Under the pieces are notes generated by a model. The model did no database searches and was not told the DNA's origin. It saw nothing but the letters and a program-made list of their open reading frames with translations. From Chryseobacterium sp. 6424 (GTDB taxonomy: Bacteria; Bacteroidota; Bacteroidia; Flavobacteriales; Weeksellaceae): a DNA stretch of 64,000 bases. Of the stretch, positions 39,660-48,186 are shown one piece after another (position 1 is the first letter of the stretch; each line of letters opens with the position of its first letter). Position numbers and translations under genes: made by a program. The stretch spans positions 310,001 through 374,000 of the forward strand of contig NZ_CP023540.1 of NCBI RefSeq assembly GCF_003692615.1, written 5' to 3'.

Positions 39660-40859
39660 ATGTCTAGCAAAGTTATTATCCCCAAACTTCTCCGCGTTAC
39701 CACGGTACCATTATCCCTGAAAGTATTATTAAAAGGACAACACCATTTTATGTTATGCAACGGTTTTCAAGTGCTTGGTGTTTCAGCTCCCGGCAAAGAG
39801 CTTCAGGATGTTAAAAATGAGGAAGGTATTATTGTAGTACCGTTAAATATGACACGTACGATCTCCCCCCTCAGGGATATTAAGTCATTGTGGGATTTTT
39901 ACCGACTTTGTAAAAAACAGAAACCGCTTATTGTTCACTCACATACTCCCAAAGCTGGGATTGTAGGTATGTTAGGGGCTAAGCTGGCTGGCGTTCCGAT
40001 AAGAATGCATACCGTCGCAGGCATGCCGCTTATGGAAGCTACCGGTCTGAAAAGGAGGCTGCTGAATATAGTAGAGAAAATCACGTATGCGGCGGCAACA
40101 AGGATATATCCTAATTCTACAGGGCTGTACGCTTTCATCGTTAGACATCAATATGCACCCGTAAACAAACTAAAGGTAATTGCTAATGGTTCATCTAATG
40201 GGATTGACACTGCTTTTTTCTCGCCAGATTTGTACTCAGATTTGCAAAAGATAGAATTACACAATAAATTAAGCCTGGGTTCAAATAATTTTATCTTCAT
40301 CTTTGTAGGACGGTTGGTAGGCGACAAGGGCATCAATGAGCTGATCTCAGCATTTAAACAGCTTAACGGCACATCAGCGCAGCAGGTCAGCAAACTTCTG
40401 CTGGTAGGGCCGTTCGAAACCGCGCTGGATCCCCTGAAACAGGAAACCCTCGATGAAATTGACCGCAACCCAAACATCCTGTCACTGGGATATCAGCCGG
40501 ATGTTCGTCCGTATCTGGCAGTTTCGGATGCGCTGGTCTTTCCCTCTTACCGTGAAGGCTTCCCGAATGTGGTGATGCAGGCCGGAGCGATGGGACTACC
40601 AGCCATCGTAACGGACATCAACGGCTGTAATGAGATTATTGAAGAAGGAAAAAATGGCACCATCATTCCCCCAAAAGATGCGGAAGCCCTACAAAAAGCC
40701 ATGGAGCGTATGATGGCCGACCCTGCGTGGAGACGCGGCCTGAAGGAAAACGCAAGACCGATGATCGCTGCCCGATATGAACAGCAAATCGTATGGGAAG
40801 CACTGCTGGCAGAATACCAGACCCTGATCAACCAGTGGTCTTCCAGTGATAGAAATTAA
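39660..40859 (+). CDS. Family 4 glycosyltransferase (second-step, PglA-like position)
   Basis: The 399-residue GT-B protein has an N-terminal acceptor domain with HSHTPKAGIVGMLGAKLAG (about 98-116), a donor domain starting FIFVGRLVGDKGI (about 218-230) and the EX7E-type motif REGFPNVVMQAGAMGLP (about 300-316). It is followed after 6 bp by the initiating sugar phosphate transferase, the usual placing of the enzyme that adds the second sugar to the lipid-linked primer. Confidence 0.87.
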   Translation: MSSKVIIPKLLRVTTVPLSLKVLLKGQHHFMLCNGFQVLGVSAPGKELQDVKNEEGIIVVPLNMTRTISPLRDIKSLWDFYRLCKKQKPLIVHSHTPKAGIVGMLGAKLAGVPIRMHTVAGMPLMEATGLKRRLLNIVEKITYAAATRIYPNSTGLYAFIVRHQYAPVNKLKVIANGSSNGIDTAFFSPDLYSDLQKIELHNKLSLGSNNFIFIFVGRLVGDKGINELISAFKQLNGTSAQQVSKLLLVGPFETALDPLKQETLDEIDRNPNILSLGYQPDVRPYLAVSDALVFPSYREGFPNVVMQAGAMGLPAIVTDINGCNEIIEEGKNGTIIPPKDAEALQKAMERMMADPAWRRGLKENARPMIAARYEQQIVWEALLAEYQTLINQWSSSDRN

Positions 40860-40865
40860 ATTAAA

Positions 40866-41480
40866 GTGAAAGTGTACCGAAATTATATCAAACGCGGGAT
40901 GGATTTTTTTGCGGCCCTTATCGGGTTGCTGCTGCTGAGCCCTGTATTCATCATCGTCACCCTCGGCCTGGCGGTCGCCAACAGCGGAAAACCGTTTTTC
41001 GTACAGGCCCGCCCGGGATTGGACGCCCGGATTTTTAAAATCATCAAGTTCAAAACGATGAATGATAAAAAAGATGCTGACGGAAATCTTCTCCCCGATG
41101 CCGACCGCCTTACCCCGGTGGGAGCCTTCGTGCGGAAAACCTCGCTTGACGAAATTCCGCAGCTCATCAATGTATTGAAAGGCGATATGTCATTAATTGG
41201 TCCCCGGCCACTGCTGCCGGAATACCTGCCTTTATACAGCCCCGAACAGGCCCGCCGCCATGAAGTAAGGCCCGGGATTACCGGTTGGGCACAGGTCAAC
41301 GGACGTAATGCGATCAGTTGGGAAGAAAAATTCAGGCTCGATGTGTCGTATGTGGATCATGTAAGTCTCATTTTAGATCTTAAAATATTAATAATGACTG
41401 TACACAAGGTATTCAAATCAGAAGGTATCAATACGCAGGGGCAGGTCACCACCGAACGTTTTAAAGGAAGCGGCTTATGA
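40866..41480 (+). CDS. Initiating undecaprenyl-phosphate sugar phosphotransferase (PglC-like)
   Basis: The 204-residue protein starts at GTG 40866. It has one N-terminal hydrophobic (re-entrant) helix (about 11-35) and the conserved PglC/WcaJ C-terminal domain: RPGLDARIFKIIKFKTM (about 55-71), the catalytic Asp-Glu in TSLDEIPQLINVLKGDMS (about 96-113), LIGPRPLLPEY and PGITGWAQVNGRN. The short form without the extra transmembrane helices matches PglC-type monotopic enzymes, which start repeat-unit synthesis by transferring a sugar phosphate to undecaprenyl phosphate. It overlaps the next gene by 4 bp. Confidence 0.93.
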   Translation: MKVYRNYIKRGMDFFAALIGLLLLSPVFIIVTLGLAVANSGKPFFVQARPGLDARIFKIIKFKTMNDKKDADGNLLPDADRLTPVGAFVRKTSLDEIPQLINVLKGDMSLIGPRPLLPEYLPLYSPEQARRHEVRPGITGWAQVNGRNAISWEEKFRLDVSYVDHVSLILDLKILIMTVHKVFKSEGINTQGQVTTERFKGSGL

Positions 41481-42082
41481 TATTATTTGGTGCCAGCGGT
41501 CACGCAAAAGTTATACTTGATATTTTAATTCAGAACGGTATATCGGTAGAAGTAATCTACGATGCGGTACCTCCGGGAGATCACTTGTTTGGCATCCCTG
41601 TGCTGGCGGATGTGCGGCACACGCCTTTTTCTACGGATACAAAGGCCATTATTGCGATCGGTAGCAATGAGGTCCGTAAAAGCATCGCTGAATCACGCCC
41701 ACTTCATTATATCAGCGCCTTGCATCCTTTAAGTTGTGTGTCCCCATTCGCAGAGATTGGTGAAGGTACCGTGATGATGAGTCATGCAACAGTAAATCCC
41801 GGTGCGGTAATAGGTAAACATGGTATCATCAATACGGGTGCGGTGGTGGAACACGATTGCCAGCTCGGGGATTATGTACATATTTCGCCAAACGCGTCGC
41901 TGGCAGGCGATGTGCATGTAGGGGAAGGAACCCATATAGGCATTGGCTCAAGCGTTATCCAGGGAATAAAGATAGGGAAGTGGTGTACGATTGGTGCCGG
42001 AGCAGTGATAATTAGGGATGTTCCTGATGGCGCTACCGTAGTAGGCAATCCCGGAAGAATCATTAAAACGATGAAGCCGTAA
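41477..42082 (+). CDS. PglD/NeuD-family sugar O/N-acetyltransferase
   Basis: The 201-residue protein has the N-terminal PglD fold (MILFGASGHAKVILDIL) and a C-terminal left-handed beta-helix. The putative catalytic His lies in VEHDCQLGDYVHI (about 119-131), and it ends GNPGRIIKTMKP. PglD N-acetylates UDP-4-amino sugars used by PglC. The matching aminotransferase (PglE) and dehydratase (PglF) normally nearby are not seen downstream, where the repeat array begins. This is the last gene of the glycan locus. Confidence 0.88.
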   Translation: MILFGASGHAKVILDILIQNGISVEVIYDAVPPGDHLFGIPVLADVRHTPFSTDTKAIIAIGSNEVRKSIAESRPLHYISALHPLSCVSPFAEIGEGTVMMSHATVNPGAVIGKHGIINTGAVVEHDCQLGDYVHISPNASLAGDVHVGEGTHIGIGSSVIQGIKIGKWCTIGAGAVIIRDVPDGATVVGNPGRIIKTMKP

Positions 42083-42299
42083 AGCCCCATTGGTTATACC
42101 CTGTATTACCGGCGCTTCTGGCGGCGGAAAGCACACCACAAGACATCAGGAAACTGGGCGTCATAAGTTGTAGCCGCTGGCTCAAAAACCCCGCTAGACA
42201 CATCATCTGTTTGAATGGATGTATAGGATGTCTTGTTGGACGCTCGCTCAAAGGAACCCACCCATCAGCCCATTCCGACACGCTCTCAACAAAAAAATT

Positions 42300-42350
42300 C
42301 CCCTCCCTCGGAGGGGTGGCAAAAATTCGGAGAATTTTTGACGGGGTGGT
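42300..42350. repeat. Double-hairpin repeat of a third type
   Basis: Two adjacent perfect palindromes: CCCCTCC-CTC-GGAGGGG (42300-42316) and CAAAAATTC-GGA-GAATTTTTG (42320-42340), followed by ACGGGGTGGT. From memory, similar double hairpins are dispersed intergenic repeats in Flavobacteriia. The 218 bp before it, after the PglD-like gene, contain no recognisable gene. Confidence 0.75.
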
Positions 42351-42480
42351 ACCATCTTCCATCCTCCATACTTTCCTCCCCCGCTCCAATCCGCCGTGCC
42401 CTTCTGAAAGCATCCCCACTGCTATGGTCACGCGCTTTTGTCCCATCCAGTTTGTCCCGCTCAATTTGTCACGCGCTTTT

Positions 42481-44288
42481 GTCATTCTGAAAAAATCTCC
42501 ACTGCTATGGTCACACTCTGCTTTTAACGCCCAGCTTGTCCCGTCCTTTTGTCCCACCCTTTTGTCATTCTGAAAGAATCTCCGCTGCTTTTGTCGCGCC
42601 CTGCTTATAACGCCCAGTTTGTCGCACCCTTTTGTCCCACCAGTTTGTCATTCTGAAAGAATCTTGCTGTTATGGTCACGCTCTGCTTGTAACGTCCAGT
42701 TTGTCCACCAAGCTTGTCCCTCCTTGTTGTCATTCTGAAAGAATCTACTGCTTTTGTCGCTTCCTTTTGTCCCATTCAGTTTGTAGCGCCCAATTTGTCC
42801 ATCCAGTTTGTCCCGCCCTTTTGTCCCGCCCAGTTTGTCATTCTGCAAGAATCTCCACTGCTTTTGTCGCGCCCTGCTTATAACGCCCAGTTTGTAGCGC
42901 TCAATTTGTCACACCCAGTTTGTCATTCTGAAAGAATCTCCGCTGCTATGATCACGCGCTTTTGTCCCACTCAGTTTGTCATTCCGAAAGTATCTCACCA
43001 ATAATTACCAGCGCAGTTGAGACGCTTTCAGCGTGACAAAAAGGGCGTAGAGACGCCCAGTTTGTCACACCCAATTTGTCCATCCAGTTTGTCCCGCCCT
43101 TTTGTCCCCTCCTTTTGTCATTCTGCAAGAATCTCCGCTGCTTTTGTCGCGCCCTTTTGTCCCATCCAGTTTGTAGCGCCCTTTTATCCCCGCTCAGTTT
43201 GTCCCGCCTTTTGTCATTCTGTAAGAATCTCCGCTCCTTTTGTCCCACCCTTTTGTCATTCTGCAAGAATCTGCACCAATAATTACCAGCGGCAGTTGAG
43301 ACGCTTACAGCGTGACAAAAAGGGTGCGTAGAGACGCCCTGTTTGTAACGCCCAGTTTGTCACACGCTTTTGTCTCCGCGTCCTTTTGTCATTCCGAAAG
43401 AATCTCCGCTGCTATGGTCACACTCTGCTTGTAACGCCCAGTTTTTCACGCCCTTTTATCCCCGCTCAGTTATTCCCGCCCTTTTGTCATTCCGAAAGTA
43501 TCCCACCAATAATTACCAGCGGCAGTTGAGACGCTTTCAGCGTGACAAAAAGGGTGCGTAGAGACACCTATTTGTCATTATTGACCTCATTCACGATTGA
43601 CCATCCACGATTGACCATCCACTCTTAATACTCAGCTTGTCCACCCAGTTTGTCGCGCCCTTTTGTCCCACCCAGTTTGTCATTCTGAAAGAATCCCCAC
43701 TGTTATATTCACGCTTTGTTGTAACGTTCAGTTCGTAGCGCCCAATTTGTCACGCGCTTTTGTCATTCTGAAAGAATCCCCACTACTTTTGTCCCATCCA
43801 GTTTGTCGCGCCCAGTTTGTCCCGTCCTTTTGTCCAATAATTACCAGCGCAGTTGAGACGCTTTCAGCGTGACAAAAAGGATGCGTAGAGACACCCTGTT
43901 TATAACGTTCAGTTTGTCCCGTCCTTTTGTCCCACCCAGTTTGTCATTCTGAAAGAATCCACACTGTTATAGTCACGCTTTGTTTTAACGTTCAGTTCGT
44001 AGCGCCCAATGTGTCACGCCCATTTGTCATTCTGCAAGAATCTCCACCAATAATTACCAGCGGCAGTTGAGACGCTTTCAGCGTGACAAAAAGGGTGCGT
44101 AGAGACACCCAGTTTGTCCTTCTGAAAGAATCCCCACTGTTATGGTCACGCTCTACTTATAACGTCCAATTTGTCGCGCCCTTTTGTCCCATCCAGTTTG
44201 TCCCGCCCTTTTGTCCCACCCAGTTTGTCATTCTGCAAGAATCTGCACCAATAATTACCAGCGGCAGTTGAGACGCTTTCAGCGTGAC
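42481..44288 (-). repeat. Array B1: hairpin satellite with 14-bp monomers and REPIN-like elements
   Basis: The region is built of 14-bp monomers of the type CGCCCTTTTGTCCC or ACCCAGTTTGTCAT. About every 83 bp a hairpin GTCATTCTGAAAGAATCT interrupts them (starts 42481, 42564, 42647, 42729, 42837, 42922, 43117, 43213, 43388, 43679, 43762, 43943 and a variant near 44116). Complete inverted pairs lie at 42978-43037, 43255-43316, 43486-43546, 44026-44087 and 44227-44288, with a left-truncated one at 43832-43873. Read on the minus strand these begin GTCA-CGCT-GAA-AGCG-TCT like array A, so the orientation is opposite. The many short open frames here are translated repeats. Confidence 0.9.
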
Positions 44289-44478
44289 AAAAAGGGTGCG
44301 TAGAGACGCCCTGTTTGTTATTATTGACTTCATTCACCATTACCCATTCACGCTTAATACTCAGCTTGTTCACCCAATTTGTCCCACCCACTTTATCCCG
44401 CCCTCAAGCGTCCCACGTTGTAAAACGCTTATCACATACAGTGCAGGCCTGGGAAATCGGTGCATAAAGTTCACGCAT

Positions 44479-44514
44479 AAAAAAAAGTTTATTGAAACAG
44501 GTTCAATAAACTTT
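44479..44514 (-). terminator. Rho-independent terminator of the minus-strand unknown gene
   Basis: Read on the minus strand, a perfect 13-bp stem (AAAGTTTATTGAA and its complement, 5-nt loop) is followed by a run of eight T. It lies 77 bp after the stop of the gene at 44591-45346 and separates that gene from array B1. Confidence 0.85.
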
Positions 44515-44590
44515 AGCCAGTACAGCAATGGCAGGCAATAGTATTACCTCATATCTCCTGCCATCTTTTGTACTGTTTCATCCGCGACCA

Positions 44591-45346
44591 CTAAGGCAGC
44601 AGGTAACCAATCACCCCAAGCGCGTTATACTGTTTGTTCTTAAGCGGGTAGCGCGTACCGTTCAGCACCTGATAATATGCTGCGAGCAGCAGATAGAACA
44701 CCGGCAGTGTGCCACCCGGGATCTGTGACACGGCGAGTTGCAGGTCAACAGGGTCCGGGGTTTTAGGGACGGTCACATTGGGGCTTTCCGTCAACGTATA
44801 GGTGCCTTCACTGAAATCCACCTGCACGGCGATCAGCTGCAGGTCGGCTTCCGTAGCGCCTTCCGGGTACAGCAGGTGCTTCTGCGGAATAAAGGCAGGG
44901 TAGTTCAGCGTGCCTTCTTCCGCGTTCAGCGCTTGAAGCTGTAGAAAAACCTGCGCGATTTGTCCGTTCATATTAAACTCAAAACCGTTGAGCGCCTTGG
45001 GTCCGTCGGGGTGCTGCAAGCCGGTAGGGACGTTACGCGTGCCGCGTGGCGATACCTCATCCAACGCCTTGATGTCATGCATCACCTTGTTGAGCCGGCT
45101 GCTCGTGCGGTGGTCCTTCGCCAGTTCCACCTTGTCTGAAACACTCTTGCGGAACAGCTGTGCCATCTTTGCGCAGTGTGCGAACTCACTTCCGTTTTCA
45201 CGGGTTCTTTCAAAGGCCGGGTCCTTGTGGATACGCTCCTTGCTGACGCCCCCTTTGGTGCGGATCATCTGTCCGTCTTTTGACTTGTAAAAAGTCATCC
45301 CTTTTAATGTACCTTCAATCCCAAAGATACCGTCGAATCGTGCCAT
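44591..45346 (-). CDS. Conserved hypothetical protein of unknown function
   Basis: The 251-residue protein begins MARFDGIFGIEGTLKGM and has a KGGVSKERIHKDPAFERTRE segment (about 32-51). I recall similar N-termini in uncharacterised Flavobacteriia proteins but know no function. It is soluble, with no signal peptide or membrane helix, helical in the first half and beta-rich with Pro in the second. It lies between arrays B1 and B2, diverges from the gene at 45675, and has its own strong terminator, so it is a real expressed gene rather than repeat noise. Confidence 0.75.
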   Translation of the reverse strand: MARFDGIFGIEGTLKGMTFYKSKDGQMIRTKGGVSKERIHKDPAFERTRENGSEFAHCAKMAQLFRKSVSDKVELAKDHRTSSRLNKVMHDIKALDEVSPRGTRNVPTGLQHPDGPKALNGFEFNMNGQIAQVFLQLQALNAEEGTLNYPAFIPQKHLLYPEGATEADLQLIAVQVDFSEGTYTLTESPNVTVPKTPDPVDLQLAVSQIPGGTLPVFYLLLAAYYQVLNGTRYPLKNKQYNALGVIGYLLP

Positions 45347-45674
45347 AATACTAAAATTTAGTGGAGATCCCGTCCGACAGTGGCCTGCTGCGTCTGTTAG
45401 CTCCCGTTAATAAAATATGTTCCGGTAACACTGAGGCAAATGTAAGCGCCTCTAAACAGATACACAACAAGATACAGCCGTTACGTCACAAAATGGCAGT
45501 TTAGTCCTATATTGTCCGAAATGTCTTAAAATAATCACCAAAAATCGTAAGGAAGTGAATGGTGGAAAAGTTTTAAAATGCACAAAATCAATAAGATATA
45601 AATATACTATTTGCGATAATTTGGTGGCAAAGGAACGATATGCTATTTTTATCAGCACAATTAAAACACAAACA

Positions 45675-46673
45675 ATGGTGATTGATAATAAAACAGTCGA
45701 AAAAGCATTGAATGAGGTGGCACGTTCCATCCTGGACGAGCAGCAGTTAACTGAAACCAGCCAGCGCCTCACCGCTACCGCCAATCAGTTTATTGAAGAG
45801 CATACAGAGATGTTCACTTCAGCGGAAGAAGTATCGAATTATACCGAAGAACTGTGCGAACGGATGCAGCGTTATTTCGAAGCACTGAACGATTTGCTGT
45901 CAGGAGACAGATTCTATCACTCGGCGACCTCCGCCATACGTCATACCCTGTACAGCGACGATCTCAACTGGTTTTATATCAGGATTAAGGAACTGATGGG
46001 GGACATGCTGCTGGAAGTCTTTGTGAGTAATGAAACTGAAAATTTTAAAAATATCATCGGGCGGATTCTTAAACGTCGGCAGTGGAAACAGTTTGCACGG
46101 CTGCCTTTCATGGCGGTAATGAACCCGGAAATGCATACCATTCAGCAGGAATTGTTACACAGGATGCTTCGGGCATTTGAAGCGCAGTGCCTTGCCTATG
46201 AACCTGAACCTGAGCAACAGCGCTATGTTCACGGGTTGCTGGCTCTGCTGGCGGAGATGCGTGCCACGGTGGAAAGCATGATGTTTCACACGCAGGCAGG
46301 CGGACTGGCGGAACAGGCAGGCACTGCACCCCAGTACCTTGCGGAGGCCGTAGCCATTGATAAGTCTCCCGTGCAGCTACAGAGGCCTGAATTTCCGTCA
46401 TGGATCTTCTCTTCGGAAAAAGCCTTCGGCATCTTCTGTAAAGTGCATGACAGTTTTTGCAGGTCTGAAAGCGATCTGGCTTATCTGTATCGCCGCACCT
46501 CGGACGCACGTTTGGTCGTGTCGGGTATGGCGACATTTAAGGATTGGTACAACAACTGGGAGGGCCGCCGTTTTGAGACTTGGAATCATTTCCGCACACT
46601 TGCGCGGCTCGAGAATACCCGCCGTGCTACTTCCTACAACTTAGCCTGTGCACACGCTGGTTTCTCTACCTGA
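45675..46673 (+). CDS. Hypothetical protein of unknown function
   Basis: I chose the ATG at 45675 (MVIDNKTVEKALNEV); the frame is open to 45555, but that extension is AT-rich and unlike protein. The 332-residue product looks wholly alpha-helical and soluble, acidic in the first half, with Cys and Trp in the C-terminal third (FCKVHDSF, WYNNWEGRRFETWNHF). No known domain is recognised. It diverges from the gene at 44591 across a 328-bp AT-rich spacer (45347-45674) that must hold both promoters, although no exact TAnnTTTG box is seen. Repeats flank the pair on both sides. Confidence 0.72.
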   Translation: MVIDNKTVEKALNEVARSILDEQQLTETSQRLTATANQFIEEHTEMFTSAEEVSNYTEELCERMQRYFEALNDLLSGDRFYHSATSAIRHTLYSDDLNWFYIRIKELMGDMLLEVFVSNETENFKNIIGRILKRRQWKQFARLPFMAVMNPEMHTIQQELLHRMLRAFEAQCLAYEPEPEQQRYVHGLLALLAEMRATVESMMFHTQAGGLAEQAGTAPQYLAEAVAIDKSPVQLQRPEFPSWIFSSEKAFGIFCKVHDSFCRSESDLAYLYRRTSDARLVVSGMATFKDWYNNWEGRRFETWNHFRTLARLENTRRATSYNLACAHAGFST

Positions 46674-46778
46674 CCCCTGCGTCGGGCCACCCATCAACCC
46701 ATGGTATTAATCCACCCTTTACTAATGATCAATGATCAATGACCCTTTACCAATAATCAATGACCATTCACTATTAAC

Positions 46779-47730
46779 CATTCACCATTCACCATTCACC
46801 ATTCACCATTCACGCTTAACACTCAGCTTGTCCACCAATTTGTCACGCGCTTTTGTCACACTCTGCTTGTCCCGCCCTTTTGTCCCACCAGTTTGTCATT
46901 CTGAAAGAATCTCCACTGCTTTTGTCGCGCCCTGCTTATAACCCCCAGTTTGTCACGCCCTTTTGTCACACTCTGCTTATCCCGCCTTGTTGTCATTCTG
47001 AAAGAATCTCTACTGCTTTTGTCGTGCCCTTTTGTCCCATCCAGTTTGTCGCACCCTTTTGTCCCACCAGTTTGTCATTCTGCAAGAATCTCCACTGCTA
47101 TAGTCACACTCTGCTTGTAGCGCCCAGTTTGTCGCACCCTTTTGTCCCACCAGTTTGTCATTCTGAAAGAATCTCCGCTGCTATGGTCACACTCTGCTTG
47201 TAACGCCCAGTTTTTCACGCCCTTTTGTCACACTCTGCTTATCCCGCCTTGTTGTCATTCTGAAAGAATCTCTACTGCTTTTGTCGCGCCCTTTTGTCCC
47301 ATCCAGTTTGTCCCGTCCTTTTGTCCCACCCAGTTTGTCATTCTGGAAGAATCTCCGCTGCTATGGTCACACTCTGTTTGTAAAGTCCAGTTTGTCACGC
47401 CCTTTTGTCACGCGCTTTTGTCATTCTGAAAGAATCCCCGCTGCTTTTGTCGCGCCCTTTTGTCCCATCCAGTTTGTAGCGCCCAATTTGTCACACCCTT
47501 TTGTCATTCTGAAAGAATCTCCGCTGCTTATGTCGCACTCTTTTGTCATCCAGTTTGTACGCCATTTGTCACGCGCTTTTGTCATTCTGAAAGAATCCCC
47601 GCTGCTTTTGTCGCGCCCTTTTGTCCCATCCAGTTTGTAGCGCCCAATTTGTCCCACTCAGTTTGTCATTCTGAAAGAATCTCCGCTGCTATGGTCACAC
47701 TCTGCTTGTAGCGCCCAATTTGTCCCCAGC
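46779..47730 (-). repeat. Array B2: 83-bp hairpin satellite, preceded by a heptamer run
   Basis: Five copies of CATTCAC (46779-46813) lead into ten hairpins of the GTCATTCTGAAAGAATCT family starting at 46895, 46992, 47074, 47157, 47254, 47337, 47420, 47503, 47581 and 47665. Spacings are 97, 82, 83, 97, 83, 83, 83, 78 and 84 bp: essentially 83, or 83 plus one 14-bp monomer. No complete inverted pair is present here. Open frames across it are repeat translations. Confidence 0.9.
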
Positions 47731-47799
47731 GTGGTTATTACGAGGTTTCGCCTACCAATAAAAATCCGACATATTTCTATAAGATAAAAGAATCTAAGC

Positions 47800-47807
47800 T
47801 ATCTTTG
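47800..47807 (+). promoter_or_regulatory. Candidate -7 box for the GIY-YIG gene
   Basis: TATCTTTG matches TAnnTTTG exactly and lies 13 bp before the ATG at 47821, with unique AT-rich sequence between it and array B2. No clear -33 element is visible. Confidence 0.5.
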
Positions 47808-47820
47808 AAAAAACACAACG

Positions 47821-48141
47821 ATGGATCACTTTACTGAAGGTTTTCATACTTATTATGTATATATTCTCACCAATAAAAACAGAACCGTGCTTTATACCGG
47901 CGTAACGAACAATCTTCACCGGCGGTTGCATGAACACCATATCAAATTTAATCCCAGAAGTTTTACTGCCCGGTATCAGGTAGAATTTCTGATTTATTAT
48001 GAAAAATTCACTTGGATACACCATGCGATTGAAAGGGAAAAAGAAATCAAAAACTTAACCCGCCTGAAAAAACTTCATTTGATAAGAACGGCCAATCCAA
48101 ACATGACTTTTCTAAACCATATATTCAGCAATAAGGTATAG
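47821..48141 (+). CDS. Small GIY-YIG nuclease-domain protein (UPF0213-like)
   Basis: The 106-residue protein is essentially one GIY-YIG domain: YYVYIL (about 11-16, the GIY strand), LYTGVTNNLHRRLHEH (about 24-39, with the YIG strand as YTG and the conserved Arg), and a later Glu in AIEREKEIKNLTR (about 69-81). Small stand-alone members are common in Bacteroidota; their cellular role is unclear, and a metal-dependent nuclease is expected. It sits alone between arrays B2 and B3 with its own promoter. A link with the surrounding hairpin repeats is speculative. Confidence 0.88.
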   Translation: MDHFTEGFHTYYVYILTNKNRTVLYTGVTNNLHRRLHEHHIKFNPRSFTARYQVEFLIYYEKFTWIHHAIEREKEIKNLTRLKKLHLIRTANPNMTFLNHIFSNKV

Positions 48142-48186
48142 TCGAGGTCCCGCCCAGTTTGTCTCGCGCTTTTGTCCCACCAGTTT

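Noticed and set aside
42083..42299. Remnant of a PglE-like aminotransferase after the PglD-like gene
   Set aside because: The expected motif, including the PLP Lys segment, is not visible in any frame.
45555..45674. Upstream extension of the unknown gene at 45675
   Set aside because: The extension is AT-rich with a basic, Cys-containing peptide unlike the rest; the ATG at 45675 gives a better N-terminus.
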